Part shown: positions 17,863 to 27,743 of the stretch, piece by piece
How positions within the stretch are numbered: the first letter of the stretch is position 1
Layout: every line of letters begins with the position of its first letter
The notes under the pieces: model-generated
Told to the model about the DNA's origin: nothing
Seen by the model: only the letters and a program-made list of their open reading frames with translations
Database searches by the model: none
Made by a program: the position numbers and the translations under genes
Assembly (NCBI GenBank): GCA_963707275.1
Contig: CAVPPH010000011.1
Coordinates: 1 to 64,000 of the forward strand
Origin: JACKBK01 sp963707275
GTDB lineage: Bacteria > Chloroflexota > Anaerolineae > JAAEKA01
Length of the DNA stretch: 64,000 bases
Reading direction: 5' to 3'

Positions 17863-18122
17863 GCGATCAGTCGCATGACCACACAACCTGCCACGATCTC
17901 CTGAACAGCCTGAGTGACTACATCGACGGTGACCTGGAAAGCGCGCTTTGCGTGGAGATCGAGACCCATATGGCTGATTGCGAGAACTGTCAGATCGTGG
18001 TCGATACGCTGCGTAAGACGGTATTGCTCTACCGCGACCTGCCGGCGGAGCCGATGCCGGCAGGCGCCGAGGAGCGGTTGTTCAAGCGAATGGAATTGAG
18101 CGAATACCTGAACGCGGTCTGA
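17859..18122 (+). CDS. Zinc-finger (zf-HC2) anti-sigma factor
   Basis: 87 residues with the ZAS signature HxxxCxxC: His37, Cys41, Cys44 (HMADCENC), plus Cys11 at the end of the first helix region as the usual fourth ligand. There is no transmembrane segment, so this is a soluble cytoplasmic anti-sigma like RsrA/ChrR-type proteins, expected to release the sigma factor on thiol oxidation or zinc loss. It overlaps the sigma gene by 4 bases. Confidence 0.9.
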   Translation: MSDQSHDHTTCHDLLNSLSDYIDGDLESALCVEIETHMADCENCQIVVDTLRKTVLLYRDLPAEPMPAGAEERLFKRMELSEYLNAV

Positions 18123-18228
18123 GGCGATTAACCACAGGACTGCCAATCCTCTTGCTGCAACTGAGGAATGATCGCATTGGTTAGCAGGACAGGCAGACCT
18201 GATTGAGCACTACCGAAAGGAAAACAAA

Positions 18229-18663
18229 ATGGCAAAGGTTTCTGTAACCTGGCAGCGGGAGGACCTGCTGCTGGAGGCTGAGAACGACACCGGCAACACA
18301 ATCATGCTCGACTCGAGTGAAAGCGGTAGCGGCAAGAACCGCGGCGCGCGGCCCTTGCAGTTGTTGCTGATGGGGCTGGGAGGCTGCACGTCCATGGATG
18401 TCATCAGCATCCTGAAGAAGATGCGCGAGCCGCTGGAGGACTTCCGCGTTGACGTGACGGCTGAGCAGGCCACCGAACACCCGCACGTCTACACCAGCAT
18501 TCACATCGAGTATGTAGTTGTCGGCGACGTGAAGGAAGAGTCGGTTCAGAAGGCAATACGGCTGTCGGAAGATCGCTACTGCTCGGCCAACGCGATGTTG
18601 CGTCAGGCAGCGACCATCACCAGCAGCTATCGCATTGTCCGGCCCGAACTGATTCCAGCTTAG
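18229..18663 (+). CDS. OsmC-family peroxiredoxin-like protein
   Basis: 144 residues, start preceded by GAAAGGAAAACAAA. OsmC/Ohr fold with the two conserved cysteines: GLGGCTSMDVISILKKM (about residue 53) and RYCSANAMLRQ (about residue 121). This YhfA-like branch reduces organic hydroperoxides or binds related substrates. It lies 106 bases after the anti-sigma gene and ends just before a strong terminator, so it is probably part of the sigma operon or its target. Confidence 0.92.
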   Translation: MAKVSVTWQREDLLLEAENDTGNTIMLDSSESGSGKNRGARPLQLLLMGLGGCTSMDVISILKKMREPLEDFRVDVTAEQATEHPHVYTSIHIEYVVVGDVKEESVQKAIRLSEDRYCSANAMLRQAATITSSYRIVRPELIPA

Positions 18664-18681
18664 CTGGCAGCCGCGGACCAT

Positions 18682-18725
18682 AAAACGAAGACCCGGCGCT
18701 CGTACGAGCGCCGGGTCTTCGTTTT
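18682..18725. terminator. Perfect 44-base palindrome, bidirectional terminator
   Basis: Starts AAAACGAAGACCCGGCGCTC and is a perfect palindrome around TCG|TACGA, giving about a 20-bp GC-rich stem with A and T runs on the two outer sides. It lies between the convergent osmC-like gene and ppk2 and can serve both. Confidence 0.9.
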
Positions 18726-18868
18726 ATACGGCAAATGACTCTGCAATCCGCCAGTTGCGCTGAATAAAGCAACGCCCACCCTGGGTTGGGGGAGGAGGTC
18801 CAGGGTAGGCATTGACAGCGAAATTCTAGCACATTTTCTGCGCGCTGGCAAGTCTCGAATTCAGGCTT

Positions 18869-19786
18869 TTACGATTTCGGGAACACCTCAGGCACAAAAG
18901 TCTGGTAGTCCATCGGCGTCCTGACGTAGCCGATCTCGCTCTGGCGCGTTGGCAGCTTGATCGGTTCAGGGGTCAGGTCCTCGTACGGGATCTGCTGCAG
19001 CAGATGATGGATGCAATTGAGCCGCGCCAGCTTCTTGACATCGGCGTTGACTACCGACCAGGGGGCTTGTTTGATATCGGTGTAGGCGAACATCTGATCC
19101 TTGGCCATCGAGTACTCCACCCAGCGGCTGCGGGCTGTCAGGTCCATGGGACTGAGCTTCCAGCGCTTGGTAGGATCATCGATGCGCGACCGGAACCGCT
19201 GCTCCTGTTCCTCGTCGCTGACTGAGAACCAGTATTTGATCAGATAGATTCCCGAACGCACCAGCATGCGTTCGAAGGAGGGACAGGCGCGCAGGAACTC
19301 CCAGTACTCTTCCTCGGTGCAGAATCCCATCACATGTTCCACGCCGGCGCGGTTATACCAACTCCGGTCGAACAGCACCATCTCGCCGGCCGCGGGCAGG
19401 TGAGCGACGTAACGTTGGAAGTACCACTGCGTCCGTTCGCGCTCTGTGGGGGCAGGCAGGGCCACGACGCGGCAAACCCGCGGGCTGAGACATTCGGTGA
19501 TGCGCTTGATGGTGCCGCCCTTGCCGGCCGCGTCCCGCCCCTCGAAGATCACCACAACCTTCAAGCCTGCGTGCTTGATCCACTCCTGCAGCTTGACCAG
19601 CTCGATCTGCAGCTCGCGCAACTCTGCCAGGTATTCCTTGTTGGAGATCTTCTTCTTGGGCTTGACTGGCTCGCTGGCCGGAACATCGGGACCGACCGCT
19701 CCGTTGCTGGCAAGTGCAATCGCTTCGCCAACGGCCGTCGCGCCGTCCTGAGGCTTGCTGGCCTTCTTGTCCTTCTTCTTTCCCAT
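18869..19786 (-). CDS. ppk2: Polyphosphate kinase 2 (PPK2)
   Basis: 305 residues; start at 19786 chosen because AAGGAGGACATC precedes ATG GGA AAG. After a Lys-rich, low-complexity N-terminus of about 45 residues comes the PPK2 domain: Walker A FEGRDAAGKGG (residues 81-91), lid-region ERTQWYFQRYVAHLP, Walker B-like MVLFDRSWYNRAGVEHVMGF, and KRWKLSPMDLTARSRW. It uses polyphosphate to phosphorylate nucleoside mono- or diphosphates. The single-domain form matches class I or III PPK2; the exact class needs alignment. It is transcribed away from the small secreted peptide at 20106. Confidence 0.93.
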   Translation of the reverse strand: MGKKKDKKASKPQDGATAVGEAIALASNGAVGPDVPASEPVKPKKKISNKEYLAELRELQIELVKLQEWIKHAGLKVVVIFEGRDAAGKGGTIKRITECLSPRVCRVVALPAPTERERTQWYFQRYVAHLPAAGEMVLFDRSWYNRAGVEHVMGFCTEEEYWEFLRACPSFERMLVRSGIYLIKYWFSVSDEEQEQRFRSRIDDPTKRWKLSPMDLTARSRWVEYSMAKDQMFAYTDIKQAPWSVVNADVKKLARLNCIHHLLQQIPYEDLTPEPIKLPTRQSEIGYVRTPMDYQTFVPEVFPKS

Positions 19787-20105
19787 GATGTCCTCCTTGA
19801 CACCGATGCACATCCGAGGGGTATCAGACAGCAGGCAGCGGGAGCGCCGCCGATGGATCGCTGTTGGCGCTATTATCGCGCAGGGTTTTGCGTTTGTCAA
19901 CGAGCCGAAAACTGCCAGGTGATAGGCTGTGAGAGAGTCGTGATCGACCACTGAGACTGACGGTATGGCGCACTGATAGATGCCTGGATGTATGCTCCTA
20001 TCAGTAGTAGCAACCCTTGCTCATTGGGGAACGCACGTGCACCGCCTCGGCGGTTGGGATCCCAAGACCTCGATGGGCCTCACGTTTTCACGGAGGTCGA
20101 TTGAG
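19787..20105. other. Intergenic region between ppk2 and the small secreted peptide
   Basis: 319 bases. It contains the divergent upstream regions of both genes and a 12-base perfect palindrome, TTGGGATCCCAA, at 20054-20065, about 40 bases before the peptide start. No coding region, tRNA or recognised riboswitch was seen. Confidence 0.5.
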
Positions 20106-20252
20106 ATGAAAGCAAGCCTTGTTCGCCGCGCTTCACTGGTTCTCTTTGTGGTAGTTTCGATTCTGGCACCGCTGGCCGCTGCCTCGCCAGCAGATGCAGC
20201 CAGCCAAGCCGCGCCGCCATCAGCGCAATGCAAGGAAATCGTCTGCGGGTAG
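20106..20252 (+). CDS. Tiny secreted peptide with signal sequence
   Basis: 48 residues, start at 20106 supported by ACGGAGGTCGATTGAG. It has a clear Sec signal: a basic start (MKASLVRRASL), an apolar core (VLFVVVSILAPLAAA) and a likely cleavage after ASPADA. The mature part would be only about 17 residues and ends with CKEIVCG, giving two cysteines that could form a small disulfide loop. It could also be the truncated front of a larger secreted protein. It lies tail to tail with the TPR gene, 10 bases away. No family recognised. Confidence 0.45.
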   Translation: MKASLVRRASLVLFVVVSILAPLAAASPADAASQAAPPSAQCKEIVCG

Positions 20253-20261
20253 GCGCTCTGC

Positions 20262-21473
20262 TCACCCGTGTGACTTGCGCTGGGCAAGCGCGCTGCGGAT
20301 CATATCCAGATCTTCGACAAGGACCGCGTTGCCTGGCTCGTCCTGGATGGGTTGCAACAACCCCCAGGCCTCGTCCAGCACAGCTTCCGCCTCGGCACCG
20401 CGGCCGGCGTCCACGTAGGCTTCTGCCAGACTGTTCATTGCGTTGACTACGCTTGCGTTGTCGCCGAGCTGCTGGTAGAAGTGGATGCTGGCCTCGGCGT
20501 AGTCCGCGGCCTTGTCCGGCTGCCCAAGCTGGCGATACACCAGACTGAGATTGGTGGTGATGGACGCGACCCGCAGCAGGTCATGCACCTCACGAAACAC
20601 GGCTTCAGCCTGGAGAAACAGCGCCAGCGCCAGCTCAAACTGGTCCGTGTTCAGGTAGTAATTGCCCAGATTGGTGCGCGCCGCTGCCTGATGCACCCGA
20701 TCATCGATCTCCCCCAGGATCGTGATGGCGCGCTGGTAGCAGGATACGGCCTCTTCGGTACGCCCACTGGCGCGCAGCGCAGGCCCCAAATTGGTCAGGC
20801 TCCACGCGATCTGGCGCAGGTCGCCGCTGGTCTCTGCAACACGCAGCGCTTCCTGGTAATGCTGCACAGCCAGCGGCCAGTCGCGGTTGTCCCATGCGAG
20901 ACAGCCCCGAATGAACGCCGTATAGCCCCGTTCCGGGTCATCGAATGGCAGCAGGCTGACGGCCGCGTCTGCCGTCTGTGCGGCCTCGTCGAACCGCCGC
21001 TGCAAGCGAAACGCAAAGGCCTGCCGATTGAGCGCCCGTGCCTGCCTGCGCCCGTCTCCGATCCGGGCAAAGCAGGCAGCGCTGCGTTCGTACTGACTGC
21101 GGGCGTCATCCAACTGTCCCAGAAGCTGGTAGATCATTCCGAGTTGGTAGAGAAGTTCTCCCTCAGCCGAGCTATCGCCGGCGGCGCGGCAGTGTTCAAC
21201 ACCCCGCTCCAGATAGGGTATCCACTCCTCGCGGTAGCCGGCCTGCTCCAGTCTGGGCGCCAGCGCCACCAGCAGATCGCGCGTCACCGGCCACGCCTCC
21301 GGCAGATCCATCGCATAGGTCAACGTCAGCAACGCCTGCTCGCGTCCGTCGATCTCCATCGGCGTGCCCCCGGCGACCTTCGTCAGCGTCTGCTCGGCGC
21401 CGCGCACCACGTATTGGCGAAACATCGAGCCGTAGTCCCCTTGCGAGGGCGCGTCCCGCTCGTCTACTGCCAT
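20262..21473 (-). CDS. TPR-repeat protein, partner of the NB-ARC ATPase
   Basis: 403 residues made almost wholly of tetratricopeptide repeats (for example LLYQLGMIYQLLGQLDDARS, then IAWSLTNLGPALRASGRTEE and ARTNLGNYYLNTDQFELALA). Seven to eight units are readable. Its start overlaps the end of the NB-ARC gene by 10 bases, so the two are translationally coupled. In standard STAND proteins the TPR superstructure is on the same chain as the ATPase; here it is a separate polypeptide, expected to act as the sensor/oligomerisation part. Confidence 0.88.
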   Translation of the reverse strand: MAVDERDAPSQGDYGSMFRQYVVRGAEQTLTKVAGGTPMEIDGREQALLTLTYAMDLPEAWPVTRDLLVALAPRLEQAGYREEWIPYLERGVEHCRAAGDSSAEGELLYQLGMIYQLLGQLDDARSQYERSAACFARIGDGRRQARALNRQAFAFRLQRRFDEAAQTADAAVSLLPFDDPERGYTAFIRGCLAWDNRDWPLAVQHYQEALRVAETSGDLRQIAWSLTNLGPALRASGRTEEAVSCYQRAITILGEIDDRVHQAAARTNLGNYYLNTDQFELALALFLQAEAVFREVHDLLRVASITTNLSLVYRQLGQPDKAADYAEASIHFYQQLGDNASVVNAMNSLAEAYVDAGRGAEAEAVLDEAWGLLQPIQDEPGNAVLVEDLDMIRSALAQRKSHG

Positions 21474-22885
21474 CGGATCACCTGCTCCAGCAGGAAGGTG
21501 CGCGTCAGATTGTGGATGGTGTAGCGGCGATCCAGCGGGCCGCCGCGGCTGTCCACCAGACTCAGCGTGACCAGCTCAGCCAGCGCATCGCTCAACGCTC
21601 CCGGATCCAGTCCGCTCAGTTGCGCCACGAACTCCATGCTTCCGCCCCGCTCGGTAACCAGCGGCATAGCCAGCAGCGCTCGCCGCGGCTCCTCGCTCAA
21701 GTTGTCCCACGCCCAGCGATAGATGAAGGTGTACAGGGCTTCAACTGGCGTGCCACGCGCCGCGTTCAGGTCACCCAGGATGCTGGAGAGGGAGTGGACG
21801 TGTGACTGCCCCACCACCAGCCGCAAAGCCAGCGGGTTGCCGCCGACCGCCTGGTAGATCGGGTGCAGTTCGGCGTCGCTGGCCGCAGCCAACTCAGGCA
21901 GGTTGCGCTGTTCCGCCTCCAGCCGCACCAGGGACAACGCGTCTGGCTCGCCCAGCTCCGGCACCCGCAGATGAAACACGCCCGCCTCGCCAAACAGGCT
22001 GTGGCGCGACGTCAGCAGGAACTTGGCAGGCCCGGCCAACCGATGCAGCAGCGGCAGCAGGCTCTCGACATCGGTGACGGTCTCCAGGTTGTCTACGACC
22101 ACCAGTGTCGGCCGTTCATCGAAAGCAGCCCGCAGCGCGTTGACTGCCTTTTCACTGGTGGTGAAGGGGGGCGTGCCGGGCAGCAACTGTGTCGTCAGCG
22201 CCTCCAGCAGACCGGGCACAGTGAGCGCCGGTTGATCGACGCTGCGCACCGCGCCGCCGAGGTCGAACCGCTGTTGCCGCGCGCTGACCCAGGCTACCTC
22301 GCCGTCCAGCCGCCGCCGGATCACCTCACGCGCAGTCGCGTTCGCCAGGCTGGTCTTGCCGATGCCGCCGATGCCGTCCAGCGACACGATCCACGGCGGT
22401 GCGCCGTCGAGCAACACGTCGAGCAGCTTGTCGCGATGTGCGTCGATCCCGAACAGCCGCAGATAGGTGACAGGCTCCAGCCGCGCTTCCAGCGTTTCCT
22501 GCCGCTGTCCGCGCACTTGATCCTCCATCCCTGCCAGCACGGCCGCGAGCTGGTCGATGGCCTGACTCTGATGGCGGAAGACAGTCGGTTGAGACTGGTT
22601 CAGCCGATTCGCCACAACAAAGGTTGCGTTGCCGTCAAGAAAGCGCAGCCGCAGCACATTCGCGCCGGCGTCGTTGGTCATCGCCAGCGCGATCAGCCCC
22701 TTGTTCAGCACGCGGTTGGCGGCCTCGCGAATGTTGCTTGCGCCGTGGCTCCGCTCGAAGGCCACCAGGTTCATAGCGCCGATGGCGCTGCCGTCCGCGG
22801 GGTCCGCGTACCATTGCTTCAGCGCCTCATGGACGCGGTTGCGGAAGTCTGCTGGCAGGAGGGGGTCTGCATTTTCTAAAGTCAT
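21464..22885 (-). CDS. STAND (NB-ARC) ATPase with N-terminal HTH
   Basis: 473 residues. About 75-118 look like a helix-turn-helix of the sigma-region-4 type (FVVANRLNQSQPTVFRHQSQ). NB-ARC follows: P-loop DGIGGIGKTSLAN (170-182), Walker B TLVVVDNLE, sensor LLTSRHSLFGE and the GNPLALRL motif. A winged-helix end (MEFVAQLSGLDPGALSDAL) closes the protein, and the sensor repeats are supplied by the overlapping downstream TPR gene. This resembles MalT/SARP-like signal-dependent switches or a nucleotide-controlled defence switch; without a recognised killer domain, regulation is the safer reading. Confidence 0.85.
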   Translation of the reverse strand: MTLENADPLLPADFRNRVHEALKQWYADPADGSAIGAMNLVAFERSHGASNIREAANRVLNKGLIALAMTNDAGANVLRLRFLDGNATFVVANRLNQSQPTVFRHQSQAIDQLAAVLAGMEDQVRGQRQETLEARLEPVTYLRLFGIDAHRDKLLDVLLDGAPPWIVSLDGIGGIGKTSLANATAREVIRRRLDGEVAWVSARQQRFDLGGAVRSVDQPALTVPGLLEALTTQLLPGTPPFTTSEKAVNALRAAFDERPTLVVVDNLETVTDVESLLPLLHRLAGPAKFLLTSRHSLFGEAGVFHLRVPELGEPDALSLVRLEAEQRNLPELAAASDAELHPIYQAVGGNPLALRLVVGQSHVHSLSSILGDLNAARGTPVEALYTFIYRWAWDNLSEEPRRALLAMPLVTERGGSMEFVAQLSGLDPGALSDALAELVTLSLVDSRGGPLDRRYTIHNLTRTFLLEQVIRWQ

Positions 22886-23116
22886 GGCCGCGCCAATCCC
22901 TTTTGGTCGATGTGAACTACGCCGGCCGCGATGCCAGGGCGTATTGACTTTTCGGATGAAGAATATCCGCTGCCAGATTCACTAGTTACTCCGCGGCAGG
23001 TCGATCAGTACGCCAGCGATGATAGCCAGATGATAGTCACACGATAGCTCTGCTGGGCCGGGATGTCGTATAGTAAGGTATCGAATAGATAGCATCAACC
23101 AGCCGTTGAAATTATT

Positions 23117-23620
23117 ATGCCAAAGACGCGCGATCGCTGCTTCATACTGTGGGCTGACCGCTTCGACGAAGCGGCGGCAGCGATCTTCGTGACGGAGTTT
23201 CGCAAGGCAGGTCTGCGAACCAGTCTGGTGCGGGCCGCCGGACAGAGCGACACCGGCGCCAACGGGCTGACGCTGGTGCCCGACATGAGCATTGACGAAG
23301 CCCATGCGCTGACCGATCGAGCTGCCTGTGTTGTGATACCCTGCAACTCGCCGGCCATTCAGCAACTGCGTATCGACCCACGGGTCGATGAGTTTCTCGA
23401 TGCAGCGCTGGCGCCTGATGTCACGCTGGTGATTGGCGACGAAGCCAACAAACTGGTTTTCTGGAACGGGTCGGCCGGTTCTGCCTGCCGGACGTTGTAC
23501 TCCGATCAACAGAGCGTGCTGCGCCTCGCCCGACGGATGGCTCATCAGCTTGCCAACGGGCAAGTCAGGGTGCGCCGGCAGCGTTATCACGTAAGTCTGT
23601 CCGTACCGCAAACATTATAG
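23117..23620 (+). CDS. DJ-1/PfpI-like protein
   Basis: 167 residues. The pattern FDEAAAAIFVTEFRKAGLRT, GLTLVPDMSIDEA, ACVVIPCNSPAIQQL and VDEFLDAA follows the DJ-1/PfpI flavodoxin-like fold, with IPC at about the nucleophile-elbow position. The usual C-terminal part is shortened and replaced by a basic tail (RVRRQRYHVSLS). Members act as glyoxalases, chaperones or amidotransferase-like enzymes; the activity here is open. It is divergent from the STAND gene with 231 bases between starts and no visible additional gene there. Confidence 0.7.
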   Translation: MPKTRDRCFILWADRFDEAAAAIFVTEFRKAGLRTSLVRAAGQSDTGANGLTLVPDMSIDEAHALTDRAACVVIPCNSPAIQQLRIDPRVDEFLDAALAPDVTLVIGDEANKLVFWNGSAGSACRTLYSDQQSVLRLARRMAHQLANGQVRVRRQRYHVSLSVPQTL

Positions 23621-23705
23621 CATACTGGACAAATCCATCACCAACTCCGCCTAACATTGCGCCCGGGTCCGGGGGGACCTTGGCGGTCACAATGTTGGGT
23701 TTGTG

Positions 23706-23747
23706 CGAAGGGTGGGACACTCTCGGCTCCGTGTCCCACCCTTCGCG
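23706..23747. terminator. Strong hairpin between the DJ-1-like and LLM genes
   Basis: 16-bp perfect arms GCGAAGGGTGGGACAC and GTGTCCCACCCTTCGC with a 10-base loop. It has no T-run on either side, so it may be a REP-like element rather than a canonical terminator. It lies 86 bases after the stop at 23620. Confidence 0.65.
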
Positions 23748-23843
23748 CGTTGACAGGCGGCGCAGATTCTGGCGTCGCTTCACTCCTGTCAGGTATAATC
23801 GGGGAAACGCGTTTCACTCGTCCACATCCACAAGGAGTTGTCC

Positions 23844-24885
<1,042 letters not shown>

Positions 24886-24891
24886 TTCCCG

Positions 24892-26007
24892 TCAGTTCCG
24901 CAAGCTCCGCTCCCCATCGAAACATACCAACCCATGATCGGCCCGCAAGTTGACGTCCACCGCTGTACCGAGAGGTAACACCGCGGTGTGCGGCATGAAG
25001 GCGCGCACGCTGCGGCCTGACGCCAGCCGCACCTGATATTGCCACGAGTCGCCGATGAACTCGGCCGCCGCCACGACGCCGTGGCTCGCCTCGTCAGCCT
25101 GCGGCGCAATGCGCAGATCGTGGGGACGCACCATCACCTCGACCTGCCGCCCCGTTTGCAGCGCACAGGCTGGCGGCAGCAGCCCGATCTCCGTCGCCAG
25201 CCCGCTGGCCGTCACCTGCGCCGGCAGGAAGTCGGCCACGCCCATGAACTCGGCCACGAAACGGTTCTGTGGGCTGTGGTAGATGCGCTCCGGCGTGTCC
25301 ACCTGCTCGACAAAACCGCGCCGCATCACGGCTACCCGGTCTCCCAGCATCATCGCCTCGCTCTGGTCGTGGGTCACGAAGATCGCTGTGCTGTGGCTGG
25401 CCTTGAGGATGCGCCGCACCTCCAGCCGCATGGCCTGGCGCAACTCCGAGTCCAGATTACTGAACGGCTCGTCGAAGAGGATCACATCGGGCCAGGGCGC
25501 CAGCGCGCGCGCCAGCGCGACCCGCTGCTGTTGCCCGCCTGACAATGTGTGCGGATATTGCTGCGCCTGATCGGACAGATCCACTAACGCCAGCACCTCG
25601 TCGACGCGTTCAGCCCGTTTCCGCCGGTCCATCTTGTGCAGCCCGAAAGCCACGTTCTCGGCCGCGGTCAGGTGCGGGAACAACGCGTAGTCCTGGAAGA
25701 CCATGCCCAGCCCGCGCTTCTCCGGCGGCACGGTGCGCTGGCGGTCGGCCACCGACTTGCCAGCGATGCGCACCGTGCCCGCGTCAGGCTGCTCGAAGCC
25801 CGCTATCAGACGCAGCGTGGTGGTCTTGCCGCAGCCGCTTGGCCCCAGCAACACCATGATCTCACCGCGTTCGACCATTAGCGACAGGCCCTGCACGTTG
25901 GACTGGTCGCCGTGGATAAAGTGTTTGACGGCGCAGTGCAGCTCCACCACCGGCGGGTCGCCAGCGGGTCGCTGTTCGACCGTTGATGATTCAGGCTTGT
26001 TCGACAC
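24892..26007 (-). CDS. ABC importer ATPase, FbpC-like (ferric iron type)
   Basis: 371 residues. Walker A GPSGCGKTT (near residue 55), Q-loop FQDYALFPHL, signature LSGGQQQRVALARAL, Walker B VILFDEPFSNLD and H-loop FVTHDQSEAM are all present, followed by TOBE-type beta domains (MVRPHDLRIAP). The best family fit is the FbpC/PotA-like MOI group that energises ferric-iron or thiamine uptake. It overlaps the upstream permease gene by 17 bases, so the pair is one operon. No solute-binding protein gene is in the window. Confidence 0.9.
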   Translation of the reverse strand: MSNKPESSTVEQRPAGDPPVVELHCAVKHFIHGDQSNVQGLSLMVERGEIMVLLGPSGCGKTTTLRLIAGFEQPDAGTVRIAGKSVADRQRTVPPEKRGLGMVFQDYALFPHLTAAENVAFGLHKMDRRKRAERVDEVLALVDLSDQAQQYPHTLSGGQQQRVALARALAPWPDVILFDEPFSNLDSELRQAMRLEVRRILKASHSTAIFVTHDQSEAMMLGDRVAVMRRGFVEQVDTPERIYHSPQNRFVAEFMGVADFLPAQVTASGLATEIGLLPPACALQTGRQVEVMVRPHDLRIAPQADEASHGVVAAAEFIGDSWQYQVRLASGRSVRAFMPHTAVLPLGTAVDVNLRADHGLVCFDGERSLRN

Positions 26008-27655
26008 GATCCCGATCCTGTGACAGAATGATCCACACCGACAACGACGACACCAGCACCAGGATCAGCGATGGCAGCGCGGCACGCGCGAAAAACGCCT
26101 CCGCGGTGGCCGACCAGATCTGGGTCGCCAGGGTGTTGAAGCCGGTCGGCGCGAGCATCAGCGTCACCGGCAGTTCTTTGAGCACGGTCAGAAAGACCAG
26201 CGCTGCGCCGGCCAGAATGCCCGGCCGCACCAGCGGCAAAATGACCCGCCGCCAGGTCTGCCAGGGCGACAGGCCCAGGCTGCGAGCCGCCTCATCCAGC
26301 CGCGGGCTGACCTGCAACAGCGAGCTGCGGGTACTGCCTAACGCCTGCGGCAGGAAACGCACCGCGTAGGCGAAGACCAGGATCGCCATGGTTTGGTAAA
26401 GCGCAGGCAGGTAGTTCGCGCCGAAGAAGACCAGCGACAGCCCGATCACTACGCCAGGCAGCCCGTAGCCGATGTAGGCGCCGCGCTCCAGCCAGTGCGA
26501 CAGCGTGCCCCGGTAGCGCGCCGCCAGGATCGCGACCGGCAACGCTGCCAGCACAGTCACCAGCGCCGCCAGCGCGCCGGCCGTCAGCGAGTTCACGATG
26601 GCCGCGCCGACCGGCCGCCAGGTCTCGCCGTTCTCGATCCCTTGCAGCAGCCAGCTCAACATGACACCCAGCGGCAGCGCGAGCGCCAGCACGACCACGG
26701 CCGCGGGCAGGATCAGCGCGACCGGCGTCCAGCGGCCCAGCTTCACCGGACGCGCCGCGCGGCCGGCGGTGTTGCTGCGACTGAGGCGCGCCTTGCCGCG
26801 CGCCCGCTGCTCCGCCCACAGAATGGCGAGAGTCAGGACCACCAGCACCAGTGACAGCAGCGCGGCCAGGCTGCGGTCGAAGCTCGATCGGTACTGCGTG
26901 TAGATCGCCATCGTGAAGACATTGAAGCGCAGCAGCGACACTGCGCCGAAGTCGCTCAGCGTGTAGAGGGCAACCAGCAGGCCGCCGGCCGCGACGGCCG
27001 GTCGCAACTGCGGCAAGGTGACGCGCCAGAAAACGCTCCATGATCCATGTCCCAGACTGCGCCCGGCTTCCTCCAGGCCAGCATCCAGCCGCCGCCACGT
27101 CGCCCGTACGGTCAGCAGCACGTAGGGGAAGGTGAACAGGGTCAGGATCAGCCAGGCGCCGAAGAAGCCGTAGATCTCCGGCAGGCGCTGCACGCCCAGC
27201 GGCTCCAGCCAGCCCTGCAAAATGCCGCGCGGCCCGAACATGGCCAGCAAGGTGAATGCGCCGACGTACGACGGGATGACCAGCGGCAGGACCAGCGCCA
27301 CCGTCCAGAAACGGCGTCCCGGCAGGTCGGTGCGCACCAGCAGCCAGACCAGCGGCACCGCCAGCGCGATGGACGCGCCGGTGACCGTGACAGCCAGCAG
27401 CAGGCTGTTGCCCAGGATGCGCAGCGTGCGCGGCTGGAACAGGTGCTGCCAGGCCAGCGGAGACGCAGCCGCGGCGCGAATCAGTAGGTAGGCCAGAGGC
27501 AGCAGCGCCAGCCCGACCACAATGATGGCAACTACAACAAGCCCCAGCGGTGCGCGACGTCGGGACGCGCTGCGCAAGGGCTTGGCTGCAGTCAAACTGA
27601 TGGGCTTCGATGCACTCATACCTGGCTCAGTTGCAGTTGCTTTGATGTCAGACAA
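25991..27655 (-). CDS. ABC importer permease, FbpB-like fused double unit
   Basis: 554 residues, about twelve membrane helices arranged as two repeated permease halves, each with a BPD-type EAA loop (LEEAGRSLGHGSWSVFWRV in the first, LDEAARSLGLSPWQTWRRV in the second). This fused form is characteristic of ferric-iron permeases of the FbpB/SfuB group. The N-terminus is basic (RSASRRRAPLG) before the first helix. It precedes and overlaps the ATPase gene. The substrate is inferred from family only. Confidence 0.9.
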   Translation of the reverse strand: MSDIKATATEPGMSASKPISLTAAKPLRSASRRRAPLGLVVVAIIVVGLALLPLAYLLIRAAAASPLAWQHLFQPRTLRILGNSLLLAVTVTGASIALAVPLVWLLVRTDLPGRRFWTVALVLPLVIPSYVGAFTLLAMFGPRGILQGWLEPLGVQRLPEIYGFFGAWLILTLFTFPYVLLTVRATWRRLDAGLEEAGRSLGHGSWSVFWRVTLPQLRPAVAAGGLLVALYTLSDFGAVSLLRFNVFTMAIYTQYRSSFDRSLAALLSLVLVVLTLAILWAEQRARGKARLSRSNTAGRAARPVKLGRWTPVALILPAAVVVLALALPLGVMLSWLLQGIENGETWRPVGAAIVNSLTAGALAALVTVLAALPVAILAARYRGTLSHWLERGAYIGYGLPGVVIGLSLVFFGANYLPALYQTMAILVFAYAVRFLPQALGSTRSSLLQVSPRLDEAARSLGLSPWQTWRRVILPLVRPGILAGAALVFLTVLKELPVTLMLAPTGFNTLATQIWSATAEAFFARAALPSLILVLVSSLSVWIILSQDRDRVEQA

Positions 27656-27743
27656 TCAGCCTTCACAACAGAGCCTGATGCTAGCCGAATTCTCATTGAC
27701 TGTCAAGTGCCGGGGCTTCCGCGGTGTGCCGGGGACTTGACTC

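Noticed and set aside
19787..20105. A riboswitch or small RNA in front of the secreted peptide
   Set aside because: Only a 12-base palindrome stands out; no known riboswitch core was recognised.
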